Below, piece after piece: positions 15,947-25,591 of a stretch of DNA of 38,016 bases. The notes beneath the pieces are model-generated. The model was given only the letters and a program-made list of their open reading frames with translations, ran no database searches and had not been told where the DNA came from. This DNA comes from Runella sp. (GTDB taxonomy: Bacteria > Bacteroidota > Bacteroidia > Cytophagales > Spirosomataceae). The position numbers and the translations under genes were made by a program. The number at the start of each line of letters is the position of its first letter. Within the stretch, counting starts at the first letter, position 1. Location: NCBI GenBank assembly GCA_023254175.1, contig JALQYJ010000145.1:1-38016 (forward strand), given 5' to 3'.

Positions 15947-17302
15947 ATGAACCCCCAAGATTCGTCCAAGATTGTCGTCTTAGGTGGCGGCGAAAGTGGC
16001 GTTGGTGCTGCTTTGTTGGCTCAGGCCAAAGGTTTTGACGTCTTTTTATCGGATAAGGGTGTACTTTCCGATGAATATAGGGGTATACTCCATGCACACA
16101 ATATACCATTTGAGGAGGGAAAACATACCGAAACTATTATTCTTTCGGCCAAAGAAGTGATAAAAAGTCCAGGTATTCCTGACCAAGTGCCGTTGATTAA
16201 ACAATTATATGAACAAGGCACACCCGTTATTTCCGAAATTGAGTTTGCTTCGCGCTACACCAAAGCGAAGACGATTGCTATTACGGGAAGCAATGGTAAA
16301 ACAACAACAACCCTATTGACGTACCATCTGCTTAAATCAGCGGGAGTAAATGTAGGCTTGGCTGGAAACATTGGAGAGAGTTTTGCCAAACAAGTTATTA
16401 ATGACACTTTCGACTGGTTTGTGTTAGAAATCAGCAGCTTTCAGTTGGATAACATGTACGGGTTTAAAGCGGATGTAGCTATTTTACTCAATATTACCCC
16501 CGACCACCTCGACCGCTACGAATACACATTCCAAAAATACGTTGATTCAAAATTCCGTTTGCTACAAAACCTTCAGCCTACCGACGACTTTATTTATTTT
16601 GTTGACAACAAACCAATTGCTTTTGAGTTAGCAAAGAAATCGTTCAAAGTCAATCATTTACCTATTTCTTTCTTAAAAAAGGGGAAGAATGGAGGTTTTT
16701 TTAAAGCAGAAAGTTTGCATTTGACCCGTAATACCCGTACTTTTGACTTAGACGCAAACGAATTGCCCATCAAAGGACCTCATAACGCCATCAATGCCAT
16801 GGCGGCTATTTTAGCTTCGATGGCAGTTGGGTTAAGTGATGAGCAAATCAAAAATGGATTAATGACGTTCCAAAATGCGGCTCACCGATTGGAACCTGTA
16901 GCCCAAATCAACAAAATTAATTTCGTCAATGATTCAAAAGCTACCAATGTCGATTCCGTTTTTTATGCGTTAAGTAGTTTTAATACCCCTATAATTTGGA
17001 TAGCTGGCGGACTTGACAAAGGGAACGATTATACCCCAATCGAACCTTTGGTACGCCAAAAAGTAAAAGCCCTTATCTGTCTGGGCAAAGATAACAGCAA
17101 ACTTCTCTCGTTTTTCGCCTCTATTGTCCCCGTAGTCATTGAGACACAGGACGTCACAGAAGCGGTAAGGCATGCGCTGTCATTGGGTCAGCCTAATGAT
17201 ATCGCGCTTCTATCTCCAGCATGTGCAAGTTTTGATTTGTTCAAAAACTACGAAGACCGTGGTGAACAATTCAAAGCGGCTGTACGAAGTTTTATTTCCT
17301 AA
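15947..17302 (+). CDS. murD: UDP-N-acetylmuramoylalanine-D-glutamate ligase
   Basis: Cytoplasmic Mur ligase that adds D-glutamate to UDP-MurNAc-L-Ala in peptidoglycan synthesis. The N-terminal domain has the nucleotide-binding VVLGGGESGVGAALLA, the ATP P-loop is GSNGKTTT (residues 114-121), and LNITPDHLDRY and HRLEPVAQINKINFVNDSKATN are the characteristic Mur ligase and MurD motifs. I take ATG 15947 (451 residues); the open frame can be extended to a TTG at 15902 but that adds a non-conserved hydrophobic leader. It heads a plus-strand run murD-ftsW-murG-murC-ftsQ-ftsA-ftsZ, but the usual upstream mraY/murF/murE are absent here. The gap to ftsW is 16 bases. Confidence 0.96.
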   Translation: MNPQDSSKIVVLGGGESGVGAALLAQAKGFDVFLSDKGVLSDEYRGILHAHNIPFEEGKHTETIILSAKEVIKSPGIPDQVPLIKQLYEQGTPVISEIEFASRYTKAKTIAITGSNGKTTTTLLTYHLLKSAGVNVGLAGNIGESFAKQVINDTFDWFVLEISSFQLDNMYGFKADVAILLNITPDHLDRYEYTFQKYVDSKFRLLQNLQPTDDFIYFVDNKPIAFELAKKSFKVNHLPISFLKKGKNGGFFKAESLHLTRNTRTFDLDANELPIKGPHNAINAMAAILASMAVGLSDEQIKNGLMTFQNAAHRLEPVAQINKINFVNDSKATNVDSVFYALSSFNTPIIWIAGGLDKGNDYTPIEPLVRQKVKALICLGKDNSKLLSFFASIVPVVIETQDVTEAVRHALSLGQPNDIALLSPACASFDLFKNYEDRGEQFKAAVRSFIS

Positions 17303-17318
17303 CTCACCATTAGTAAAG

Positions 17319-18500
17319 ATGAACAACCACGAGATGAATTCTGCTGCCTCCAATAATTTACGACCGTCTGCCCAAGAGAGATGGGACAATATCAAAAATT
17401 GGCTGGGAACAAACCTCCAAGGAGATGTTATTATTTGGATAATTGTTGCGATTTTATCCCTCACTAGTTTACTTATTGTATACAGCGCAACTGGAACACT
17501 TGCTTATCAGCGCGGCGGAGGCTACCCCGAAGTTTTCTTGTTTAAGCACATTTTCTATACAAGTATTGGGTTGTTTGTGATGTGGTGGGTTCACCGCATC
17601 AATTACATTTATTTTTCTCGTCTTTCGCGAGCTGCTCTGCTCATTTCAATTCCTTTACTCATCTTGGTAAAAGTAGCAGGAGTTACCATCAACGGTGCCA
17701 CCCGCTGGATAGCTATTCCAGGGACTGGTTTTACCTTTCAGCCCGCCGATTTTGCCCGTTTGGCTCTTATTGCCAACCTTGCCGCCATGCTCGCCAAACG
17801 CCAACGAGTAGAGTACAGTTGGAAAATATTTGGTAAAATGATTTTGTGGGTAGGTATCATTTGCTTCTTCATTGCCCTCACGAGTACCTCTACGGCGGTT
17901 TTGATTGGTTTATCTTGTTTTTTGATGTTCTACATCGGGCGGGTACCTTCTAAGTACTTGGTGGTGATGATAGTAGCCATTGCAATAACGGGAGGATTAG
18001 GATTAGTGGCAGGTCAACGCCTCGAAACCGCCAAAGGCCGTATCGAGCGTTTTTTTAAAGACGAAGAATTTCAAGCCAAACAAGGTTTTATTGCCATTGC
18101 CAATGGCGGAACGTTAGGTCAAGGACTTGGCAACAGCCACCAAAGAAATTATCTCACCCAAGCCTATTCGGATTTTATTTATGCCATCATCGTCGAGGAA
18201 TATGGGCTTATCGGAGGAGTTTTTATCATGCTCCTTTATGCCATTTTACTCGTTCGAGGAGTACAAAATATTGGTTCTACTAACCGAGCCTTTGGTGGTT
18301 TATTGTCAGCAGGACTCACATTAAGTATTGGTTTACAAGCATTTACAAATATGGCGGTAGCTGTAGGAATTTTTCCTGTTACGGGTCAGCCGTTGCCTCT
18401 ACTTAGTATGGGGGGCACATCCGTATTTTTTACTTGTGTCTCACTCGGAATCATCCTTAGTGTAAGCAGAGGTGAAGCTGACGAAAGTGCCTTATTTTAA
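17319..18500 (+). CDS. ftsW: Septal peptidoglycan glycosyltransferase FtsW (SEDS)
   Basis: Integral membrane SEDS-family polymerase that builds glycan strands at the septum, working with a class B PBP. About 393 residues from ATG 17319; a longer frame to 17172 would overlap murD and is rejected. The start could also be ATG 17334. About ten membrane segments begin with DVIIWIIVAILSLTSLLIVY. SEDS hallmarks are present: TINGATRWIAIPGTGFTFQPADFARL, SDFIYAIIVEEYGLIGG (the region of the catalytic Asp loop) and VGIFPVTGQPLPLLSMGGTS. It lies between murD and murG as in most division clusters; the gap to murG is six bases. Confidence 0.96.
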   Translation: MNNHEMNSAASNNLRPSAQERWDNIKNWLGTNLQGDVIIWIIVAILSLTSLLIVYSATGTLAYQRGGGYPEVFLFKHIFYTSIGLFVMWWVHRINYIYFSRLSRAALLISIPLLILVKVAGVTINGATRWIAIPGTGFTFQPADFARLALIANLAAMLAKRQRVEYSWKIFGKMILWVGIICFFIALTSTSTAVLIGLSCFLMFYIGRVPSKYLVVMIVAIAITGGLGLVAGQRLETAKGRIERFFKDEEFQAKQGFIAIANGGTLGQGLGNSHQRNYLTQAYSDFIYAIIVEEYGLIGGVFIMLLYAILLVRGVQNIGSTNRAFGGLLSAGLTLSIGLQAFTNMAVAVGIFPVTGQPLPLLSMGGTSVFFTCVSLGIILSVSRGEADESALF

Positions 18501-18506
18501 AAAAAC

Positions 18507-19598
18507 ATGAAGAAAATAATCATAAGCGGCGGAGGCACTGGCGGGCATATTTACCCTGCTATTGCCATTGCAAACGCACTCAAATCTATTGACCCATCCA
18601 TCCAAATTTTATTTGTGGGAGCATTAGATAAAATGGAAATGGAAAAAGTACCCAAAGCAGGGTACGAAATTATTGGATTGCCTATTTCAGGGATTAAGCG
18701 AGAGCTTTCGGCAGATAACCTTTTATTTCCCTTCAAACTGACTCGAAGCTTGTTGAAGGCGCGAAGTATCATTAAAAGTTTTCAGCCTGACATTGCCATT
18801 GGAGTAGGAGGGTTTGCCAGCGGACCATTGCTAATGGTAGCTTCCCTAATGGGAATACCAACGCTCATTCAGGAGCAAAACTCATACGCAGGCATCACCA
18901 ATAAGCTTTTGGCGAAACGAGCTAAAGCCATTTGTGTTGCTTACCCAAACATGGAGGCTTTTTTTCCAAAAAACAAACTCAAACTGACTGGTAACCCCGT
19001 TAGAAGTGACATTTTGGACAGTTCTAGTAAACGTGCGGAAGCCTACAAACATTTTGGACTACAGCCTAATCATAAAACATTGCTAGTGATTGGAGGTAGT
19101 TTGGGTGCTAAAACCATCAACGAAAGTATAGAAGCGGGACTCAAAACAATTATTGATTCAGGCTATCAGGTGCTTTGGCAGACGGGAAAACCCTATGCTG
19201 AACGTGCCAAAGCAGCCGTTGAACACCTAAAAACCCCTTACGCAAAGGCATCTGATTTTATTTATGAAATGGATTTGGCTTATGCGTTGGCCGATGTAGT
19301 CGTTTCAAGAGCAGGTGCGTTGTCTGTTTCAGAATTGTGTTTAGTGGAAAAACCTGCGATTTTGGTTCCTTTTCCTTATGCTTCCGAAGACCACCAAACA
19401 AAAAATGCCATGAGCCTAGTTGAGCAAAATGCGGCTCTTTTAGTGAAAGACAAAGACGCAAAAGAGGAATTGGTGCAAACAACATTACGCTTATTACAAG
19501 ACAGTGGTAAGCAACAAGAATTGAGTAAAAATATAAAAAAAATAGCGAAACCAAACGCGGCAAAAGAAATTGCTGAAACCGTTTTAAGCTTGATTTAA
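18507..19598 (+). CDS. murG: UDP-GlcNAc transferase to lipid I
   Basis: Peripheral inner-membrane glycosyltransferase (GT28) that adds GlcNAc to lipid I, forming lipid II. 363 residues. The N-terminal glycine-rich loop GGGTGGHIYPA is at residues 8-18, a second loop is VIGGSLGAKTINE, and the donor site is VVSRAGALSVSELCLVEKPAILVPFPYASEDHQTKNA. The G-loop sequence IGVGGFASGP is also present. It is complete, with six bases between the ftsW stop and its ATG, so it is surely in the same transcript. Confidence 0.97.
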   Translation: MKKIIISGGGTGGHIYPAIAIANALKSIDPSIQILFVGALDKMEMEKVPKAGYEIIGLPISGIKRELSADNLLFPFKLTRSLLKARSIIKSFQPDIAIGVGGFASGPLLMVASLMGIPTLIQEQNSYAGITNKLLAKRAKAICVAYPNMEAFFPKNKLKLTGNPVRSDILDSSSKRAEAYKHFGLQPNHKTLLVIGGSLGAKTINESIEAGLKTIIDSGYQVLWQTGKPYAERAKAAVEHLKTPYAKASDFIYEMDLAYALADVVVSRAGALSVSELCLVEKPAILVPFPYASEDHQTKNAMSLVEQNAALLVKDKDAKEELVQTTLRLLQDSGKQQELSKNIKKIAKPNAAKEIAETVLSLI

Positions 19599-19654
19599 TC
19601 TCAACGAACTCTTGTCCATAGAAAGCAGATAAGAGATTGGTAACCAAACTAATA

Positions 19655-21037
19655 ATGAGCATCAACGATTTTAAATACGTCTATTTTCTTGGCATCGGAG
19701 GCATCGGCATGAGTGCGTTGGCTCGTTGGTTTGCCATCAATGGCTTTGCCGTTGCGGGTTATGACCGCACAGCTACTGCCTTGACGGACACTTTAGCCAA
19801 AGAAGGAATCTATGTTCACTTCGACGACGACGTGGCTTTGATTCCAACTGCATTTTTGCAAGATAGCTCTCAAACATTGGTTGTTTTTACCCCTGCAATT
19901 CCCGCTGACCATGTAGAATATAATTACCTTAAAAACAATGGATTTACGATTCAGAAACGATCTCAGGTGCTAGGACTGATTACAAGTGGAATGTTTACCA
20001 TTGGCGTAGCAGGTACTCACGGAAAGACCACAACCTCTTCCATGACGGCTCATCTTTTGCGCCATTCGGGAGTCAACTGTGCTGCATTTTTGGGGGGAAT
20101 TACCCAAAACTACGGCACGAACATGCTTTTAAATGCCCCCACAGACAACCTTAAGCAAGTGCCTTGTGTTGTCGAAGCCGATGAGTTTGACCGTTCATTT
20201 TTAACGCTTTTTCCTGAAATCGCCATCGTCACCTCTACAGATGCCGACCACCTAGATATTTATGGTAGTCATGATTCTGTTTTAGCTTCTTTTTCCGCTT
20301 ACGTGGGTCAAATTAAGCCCAGTGGACGACTTTTTATGCAAAAGGGGCTTCAGTTAGCCGAAAAAACCCAAGCTAGTGTATTCGAGTACTCCATTGATGC
20401 AGGAGATTACCACGCCGAAAACGTTCGAATTGAGGAGGCATGTTTTATATTCGATGCCGTTCATCCTAAAGGAATTATTAAGGGACTCAAGTTACACGTA
20501 CCTGGTTTTCATAATGTTGAAAATGCCATTGCCGCCATTGCAGTAGGCCTAGAAATAGGTTTAACGGATGAACAAATTCGTGCAGCAATTGAGTCATTTG
20601 GTGGCGTAAAACGTCGTTTTGAATATTACCTTAAAACTAATAAACACGTTTTAGTTGACGATTATGCCCACCATCCAGCCGAGGTAGCAGCATTTTTAAC
20701 ATCAGTCAAAGCACTTTATCCCAACAGAAAAGTAACTGCGATTTTTCAGCCTCATTTATATAGTCGTACCCGAGACTTTGCAGTTGAATTTGCTAAAAGT
20801 TTATCATTGGCAGATAGTATTATCTTATTGGATATTTATCCTGCCCGTGAGCTACCAATTGAAGGGGTAAGTTCCGATTTAATATTCCAAAACATAACAT
20901 GTGATAAAGTTCAATGTTTGAAGTCGGAGTTGATAGATATACTAAAAAAACGTACTTGTGATGTTGTTGCAACCATTGGTGCTGGCGATATAGATAGGTA
21001 CATTTTATCAATAAAAGAAGTTTTACAGACTACTTGA
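19655..21037 (+). CDS. murC: UDP-N-acetylmuramate-L-alanine ligase
   Basis: Cytoplasmic Mur ligase that attaches the first amino acid, L-alanine, to UDP-MurNAc. 460 residues from ATG 19655 (MSINDFKYVYFLGIGGIGMS); a longer reading from 19637 adds six residues and is less likely. The N-terminal GIGGIGMSALA is the nucleotide-binding loop, the P-loop is GTHGKTTTSS (from residue 120), and VEADEFDRSFL, STDADHLDIYGS and DDYAHHPAEV are MurC signatures. It lies between murG and ftsQ. Confidence 0.97.
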   Translation: MSINDFKYVYFLGIGGIGMSALARWFAINGFAVAGYDRTATALTDTLAKEGIYVHFDDDVALIPTAFLQDSSQTLVVFTPAIPADHVEYNYLKNNGFTIQKRSQVLGLITSGMFTIGVAGTHGKTTTSSMTAHLLRHSGVNCAAFLGGITQNYGTNMLLNAPTDNLKQVPCVVEADEFDRSFLTLFPEIAIVTSTDADHLDIYGSHDSVLASFSAYVGQIKPSGRLFMQKGLQLAEKTQASVFEYSIDAGDYHAENVRIEEACFIFDAVHPKGIIKGLKLHVPGFHNVENAIAAIAVGLEIGLTDEQIRAAIESFGGVKRRFEYYLKTNKHVLVDDYAHHPAEVAAFLTSVKALYPNRKVTAIFQPHLYSRTRDFAVEFAKSLSLADSIILLDIYPARELPIEGVSSDLIFQNITCDKVQCLKSELIDILKKRTCDVVATIGAGDIDRYILSIKEVLQTT

Positions 21038-21042
21038 AAAGC

Positions 21043-21807
21043 ATGAAGCGTTGGGTGTGGGTTATTTTAGGAGGATTAATAATAATATCGTCTGTCTTTT
21101 TTGTTGAACTTCAGCAAAATAGCAAACGCTGTAAGAATGTAGTTGTACAACTTGATAATAAAGCCGAGTACCCATTTTTTACTGAGAAAGATATCAAAAA
21201 TTCCATTACCTTACAAGGAGCAGATGTAATTGAAGGCATGAGTTTTTCAAATATCAATTTTAAAGGGCTAGAAAAAAGGGTCTTAAAAAACCGTTTGATA
21301 AAAAAATGTGATGTTTTTCGAGATTTATCTGGAAATTTGGTTGTGAAAATCGAACAACAACGTCCGATTGGACGTATTTTAGGAGGTTTGTCTAACAAAA
21401 ATCAGTCTATAACCGGTGAAATAGGGGGATACTTAACTGAACAAGGGGATATTATTCCATTATCTGGACGATTTGCTGCTCGCGTTGTAATTCTTTCTGG
21501 TGGTTTTTTTAAAAAATCAAAAAATATAAAATCCTCTACAGGTAAAAGTCTAATAGAGTTTTTAAAAAATCTCCAGCAAAATTCCTTTTGGAGGGCTCAA
21601 ATTACTGAAGTAGTAGTTGCCGAAGATGGGGAACTAACCCTTATCCCTCAGGTCGGGCAGCACCAAATTGATTTCGGACTACCCGAAGACGCTGAAATTA
21701 AGTTTGAAAAATTAAAAGTCTTTTATAAAACGGTACTTCCTGTTTCTGGATGGGAAAAGTACCACCGAGTAAGTGTAAAATTTAAGAATCAAATTGTGTG
21801 CGAATAA
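21043..21807 (+). CDS. ftsQ: Cell division protein FtsQ
   Basis: Bitopic division protein that links cytoplasmic ring and periplasmic synthesis proteins through FtsB/FtsL. 254 residues from ATG 21043; a TTG five codons earlier in register at 21034 overlaps murC and is less likely. It has one N-terminal membrane helix (VWVILGGLIIISSVFFVEL) followed by a POTRA-like segment (YPFFTEKDIKNSITL... RLIKKCDVFRDLSGNLVVKI) and the FtsQ beta domain. Sequence identity in FtsQ is low across phyla, so the call leans on position between murC and ftsA and on this topology. Base use is more AT-rich than in its neighbours. Confidence 0.9.
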   Translation: MKRWVWVILGGLIIISSVFFVELQQNSKRCKNVVVQLDNKAEYPFFTEKDIKNSITLQGADVIEGMSFSNINFKGLEKRVLKNRLIKKCDVFRDLSGNLVVKIEQQRPIGRILGGLSNKNQSITGEIGGYLTEQGDIIPLSGRFAARVVILSGGFFKKSKNIKSSTGKSLIEFLKNLQQNSFWRAQITEVVVAEDGELTLIPQVGQHQIDFGLPEDAEIKFEKLKVFYKTVLPVSGWEKYHRVSVKFKNQIVCE

Positions 21808-21839
21808 ATACTCAACACCATCAACCTATCCATAGCACC

Positions 21840-23204
21840 ATGTCAGAGCACGAATTTTATTTAGGAATAGACATTGGCAGTACCAAAGTAGCTGCAGTTT
21901 TAGCGAAGCCAAAAAGGTTAAGTAATCAAACTATGCTTCAAGTAATAGGAATGGGCTCGGCACGTAATGATGGTGTACACCGGGGTAACATAAATAACCC
22001 TATCAAAACCAAAGAAGCAATTCGACAAGCCCTTGAAATGGCTGCAAAAAAAGCCGAACGAACTGATTTACTCGCGCATACTCTGTCGGCAACAGTCAAT
22101 GTAAGTGGTACACATCTAGAAACCTCCTCTGAAACGGGCTCCGTTACCTGCCGTACCGCGTCCGTAAAAGGCGAAGATGTCGGATCCTTATTCGAAAATA
22201 TGCAGCAAACATTTGATTCTGATATGAATCAAATTATTCATTTACTTCCTTTGAAGTTTTCTGTTGGTGAGCAACACGAAATAGTTGATCCTGTTGGACA
22301 CATTGGCCTTAAACTTAGTGGTGATTTTAAGATTGTTACAGCAAAAAAATCAGCTTTGCATCAAATTAAAGATTCACTTCAAAAAGCCAATATTGAAGTT
22401 GACGAAGACGACGGTTTTGCAGCATCTCCGCTTGCGTCTGGGCTAGCCGTTTTGTCTGAAGACCATAAAAACTTAGGTGTCGTGCTTGTTGATATTGGCG
22501 GCGGAACAACAGACATTGCAATTTATCACGACGGGTTACTTCGGCACACGGTAGTATTGCCCTTTGGCGGAAATCACATTACAAATGACATCCGTGAAGG
22601 CTGCCACCTTACTATAGAAAGTGCCGAAGAAGCCAAAACAACACTAAGTGAAACTAACCCAGAAGCTTGTAGTTTGAACACGTTACTGGTAATTCCTACC
22701 GCTGAGGGTATTCCACCGATTGAAATTGTAGCACGAAACGTAGTCCTCATTGCTCGCGCTCGTTTACGTGAAATTGCCGCCCTCGTGTTAGCCGAAATCA
22801 AAAAAGCAGGTTTTGAACATAAACTGCGGGCCGGAATTGTATTAACGGGTGGTACTGCCAAAATCAATGGAATTGAAAATATTTTCCGTGAAGTAACGCA
22901 AATGTATGTTCAAATCGGTCGCCCTAAAAATTTAGAACGCAGCAATAGCGCTCTTGATACTCTCATTAGCGACCCCTCTTATACAACAGCTCTAGGATTG
23001 GCCTGGTCTAGTATAAAACCATTAGATAAGCGCGTGTCCAAATCGAAGCCAATACAAGAGCCAGAGAGAAAGAAAATGAGCAGTGGCTGGTCATTACCTG
23101 TTTTTGGGAAAACAGTTGTCAAAGATTTTAACATCAAAGAAATAGGTACTTTTATTTGGAATGGGCTTACTCAAGACGACATCAAAGGGCATGATAGTTA
23201 CTAA
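21840..23204 (+). CDS. ftsA: Cell division protein FtsA
   Basis: Actin-like ATPase that tethers FtsZ filaments to the membrane. 454 residues from ATG 21840, after the ftsQ stop; a GTG at 21798 would overlap ftsQ and is unlikely. Actin-fold motifs: phosphate 1 FYLGIDIGSTKVAAVLA, phosphate 2 VVLVDIGGGTTDIAIYHDG, and the adenosine motif GIVLTGGTAKINGIENIF. The 1C subdomain covers roughly residues 85-165. The C-terminus (IGTFIWNGLTQDD) could be the membrane-targeting helix but is short and acidic compared with E. coli. It precedes ftsZ by 45 bases. Confidence 0.95.
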   Translation: MSEHEFYLGIDIGSTKVAAVLAKPKRLSNQTMLQVIGMGSARNDGVHRGNINNPIKTKEAIRQALEMAAKKAERTDLLAHTLSATVNVSGTHLETSSETGSVTCRTASVKGEDVGSLFENMQQTFDSDMNQIIHLLPLKFSVGEQHEIVDPVGHIGLKLSGDFKIVTAKKSALHQIKDSLQKANIEVDEDDGFAASPLASGLAVLSEDHKNLGVVLVDIGGGTTDIAIYHDGLLRHTVVLPFGGNHITNDIREGCHLTIESAEEAKTTLSETNPEACSLNTLLVIPTAEGIPPIEIVARNVVLIARARLREIAALVLAEIKKAGFEHKLRAGIVLTGGTAKINGIENIFREVTQMYVQIGRPKNLERSNSALDTLISDPSYTTALGLAWSSIKPLDKRVSKSKPIQEPERKKMSSGWSLPVFGKTVVKDFNIKEIGTFIWNGLTQDDIKGHDSY

Positions 23205-23249
23205 CACAAACTAAAATATCCGTACCGATTTGTTTATATTTAATAAAAT

Positions 23250-24758
23250 ATGGTTTTTGCACGAAAAAACGTTTTTGAGCACGACTACGAGTTTGTTATG
23301 GAAGAGTCAACCCACTTAGACGATACCCCTATCATCAAAGTAATTGGTGTCGGAGGGGGTGGTAGCAATGCCGTCAACCACATGTATAAGAAAGGGATCA
23401 AGGATGTGGTGTTTGTGGTATGTAATACCGACAAACAGGCATTGATGCGTAGCCCTATCAATAACAAAATCCAATTAGGGGCTGAAAGTCTAAAAGGCTT
23501 AGGAGCTGGTACGGACTCCAACACTGGTCGCAGCGCTGCTGAAGAAAGTATTGAGTACATTCGCCAATTAATGCAGCCACCTACCCAAATGGTGTTTATC
23601 ACTGCGGGTATGGGAGGGGGCACAGGTACAGGAGCTGCTCCTGTGATTGCAAAAGTGGCAAAAGAAATGGGAATGCTGACTGTAGCTGTTGTTACTGCTC
23701 CTTATAGTTATGAAGGCCGCATCAAGAAAAATCAAGCGTTGGATGGTATTAATGACCTAAAAGAGCATTGTGATACTGTGTTGGTAATTCTTAACGATGA
23801 ACTGGCAAAATTGTATGGAAAATTACCCATTCTTCGTGCCTATGAACACGCCGACAATGTCTTATCTAACGCCGTAAAAAGTATCGCTGAAATTATTACG
23901 GTTCATGGAAGCGTAAACTCCGATTTCATGGACGTGAAAAAAGTACTTCAAGATGCAGGTACTTCTGTCATGAGTTCGGCGGTTTCAGCAGGAGAACATA
24001 GAGCTGAATTGGCGATTGAAGCAGCCCTCAATTCTCCTCTTCTCAACAACCGTGATATTCGTGGTGCTAAACGCATTCTTGTTACTCTGGCTTCGAGTAC
24101 CCAGGAAGAACATATGGCTACTCTCGACGAACAAATGATTATTACGGATTATATTGAAAATCTGATTGGAGACGAAGCCGACATGTGTAAAGTAGGTATT
24201 ATTTTTGACGATGCCCTTGGTGATCAATTGCTTGTCACTGTAATAGCGGCGGGTTTTGAGGATTCCCATTTGCCTTTTAACTACGATACTACCATAAAGT
24301 CACGAAGAGAACCTCTATCTTCTCCACTCCCACAAAATCAATCAATTGAACTGGCGCAAAATCTTAAAATTGGATTTGATTCAAAACAAACAACTGCGAC
24401 TAGTAGTAACTCACCTATTTCGATAACCCCCTCTAAACCCGTACCTACAGATGCTAAAATCGAAGTGAGGTCACCAATGAAGGAGCCCCCTAAAGTAATA
24501 ATACCTGAACCTCCGAAACCTTTTTTTGAGGAACTACCGCAACCATCCCCTCCGCCTACAATACAACAAAATACCGTTGAACCTCAGGAGGATCCTGAAA
24601 TTTTACGTCGGCTCGTTCATGAAATTTCTTACGGTAAGTACTCGGCAAATGAGCTTGATAAACCTGCGTTTTTACGTCAAAATGTAGTTTTATACCAAAA
24701 GCCTAATTTACCAGAAGAGGCATTTATTCCAATTCGTTTAGACAAGCATAAAAGATAA
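23250..24758 (+). CDS. ftsZ: Cell division GTPase FtsZ
   Basis: Tubulin-like GTPase that forms the division ring. 502 residues, longer than the roughly 380 of E. coli. The GTP-binding G-box is GGGTGTGAAP (from residue 122) and the N-terminal VIGVGGGGSNAVNHM is complete. The synergy loop region reads SVNSDFMDVKKVL, keeping the Asp. After the globular part (about residue 345) comes a Pro-rich linker with repeated EPPKP/PSPPP patterns. The conserved C-terminal peptide is recognisable as ELDKPAFLRQ but is followed by about 30 more residues, ending RLDKHKR. A second in-frame Met (17) could be the start. The AlkD-like gene begins three bases after its stop. Confidence 0.96.
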   Translation: MVFARKNVFEHDYEFVMEESTHLDDTPIIKVIGVGGGGSNAVNHMYKKGIKDVVFVVCNTDKQALMRSPINNKIQLGAESLKGLGAGTDSNTGRSAAEESIEYIRQLMQPPTQMVFITAGMGGGTGTGAAPVIAKVAKEMGMLTVAVVTAPYSYEGRIKKNQALDGINDLKEHCDTVLVILNDELAKLYGKLPILRAYEHADNVLSNAVKSIAEIITVHGSVNSDFMDVKKVLQDAGTSVMSSAVSAGEHRAELAIEAALNSPLLNNRDIRGAKRILVTLASSTQEEHMATLDEQMIITDYIENLIGDEADMCKVGIIFDDALGDQLLVTVIAAGFEDSHLPFNYDTTIKSRREPLSSPLPQNQSIELAQNLKIGFDSKQTTATSSNSPISITPSKPVPTDAKIEVRSPMKEPPKVIIPEPPKPFFEELPQPSPPPTIQQNTVEPQEDPEILRRLVHEISYGKYSANELDKPAFLRQNVVLYQKPNLPEEAFIPIRLDKHKR

Positions 24759-24760
24759 AG

Positions 24761-25468
24761 ATGAAAGGAATTGACCTCCTTCAGAAAGAGTTACATTCCC
24801 TAGGCAGCCCCGAAAAGGCTGCCTTTCTTTCTCGTTTTTTTAAAACAGGAAAAGGGCAATATGGCGAGGGCGACCTTTTTTTAGGAGTTACAATGCCCGA
24901 AATTAGAACGGTCGTAGGTCAATATTCACACCTTTCTCCTAAAGAATGGCAATTATTGCTTCACAATCCTTACCACGAGATTCGAATGACTTCGCTGATT
25001 GGGTTGATGAAGTGTTTTCAAAAAGCAAAAAAATTTCCTGAAATTCAACGTCAAATCTTTGAGTTCTACCTCGCTAATCTTGATTACATCAACAATTGGG
25101 ATTTAGTGGACGTTACATGTCGCAATATTGTAGGAGCGTATTTATTCAAACGAGACCGTGACATTTTGTACGAACTCGCCCAACACCCCCACCTTTGGGC
25201 GCAGCGAGTTGCTATAGTGTCTACATGGTATTTTATCAAAAATAACCAGTTTAGCGATACACTGAAAATTGCCGAACTTTTATTAACTCATTCTCACGAC
25301 CTTATTCACAAAGCAGTAGGATGGATGCTACGCGAGGTAGGAAAACGTGACGACCTCGTCTTAGAAGAGTTTTTGGACACCTATACTCTACAAATGCCAC
25401 GCACTACTTTACGATACGCCATTGAGCGGTTTCCTGAGTCAAAACGTAAGTATTATCTATCACTTTGA
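24761..25468 (+). CDS. AlkD-like DNA alkylation repair protein
   Basis: A 235-residue all-helical HEAT-like repeat protein of the DNA alkylation repair (AlkD) family, which excises N3- and N7-alkylated purines. The characteristic block is LDYINNWDLVDVTCRNIVGAYL, with Trp118 and Asp119 at the positions of the catalytic WD region, followed by WAQRVAIVSTWYFIK and HDLIHKAVGWMLREVGKRD. It begins three bases after ftsZ and so is co-transcribed with the division cluster, though its role is unrelated. A promoter for accD lies just past its stop. The family call is firm; substrate range is not. Confidence 0.9.
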   Translation: MKGIDLLQKELHSLGSPEKAAFLSRFFKTGKGQYGEGDLFLGVTMPEIRTVVGQYSHLSPKEWQLLLHNPYHEIRMTSLIGLMKCFQKAKKFPEIQRQIFEFYLANLDYINNWDLVDVTCRNIVGAYLFKRDRDILYELAQHPHLWAQRVAIVSTWYFIKNNQFSDTLKIAELLLTHSHDLIHKAVGWMLREVGKRDDLVLEEFLDTYTLQMPRTTLRYAIERFPESKRKYYLSL

Positions 25469-25497
25469 CACTCGGATTAATTTCTTACGTATCTTTG
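25464..25497 (+). promoter_or_regulatory. Candidate promoter for accD
   Basis: TTTGACA begins at 25464 and TATCTTTG at 25490-25497 matches TAnnTTTG exactly, 22 bases after TTTG. The implied start near 25504 leaves a leader of about 85 bases before the accD ATG at 25592. This is one of the better Bacteroidota-type promoter matches in the window. Confidence 0.5.
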
Positions 25498-25591
25498 GCG
25501 CGTCTTAAAAAAGCCGATAAATGCTATTGAGTTTGATTATCAGCGTCTTATCAAAACTCAAAGAACACAAATCAAAACTCGAATCTAACTC

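Noticed and set aside
17172-17318. Extended FtsW start inside murD
   Set aside because: A 130-base overlap with murD and no conserved residues in the extension; ATG 17319 follows the murD stop cleanly.
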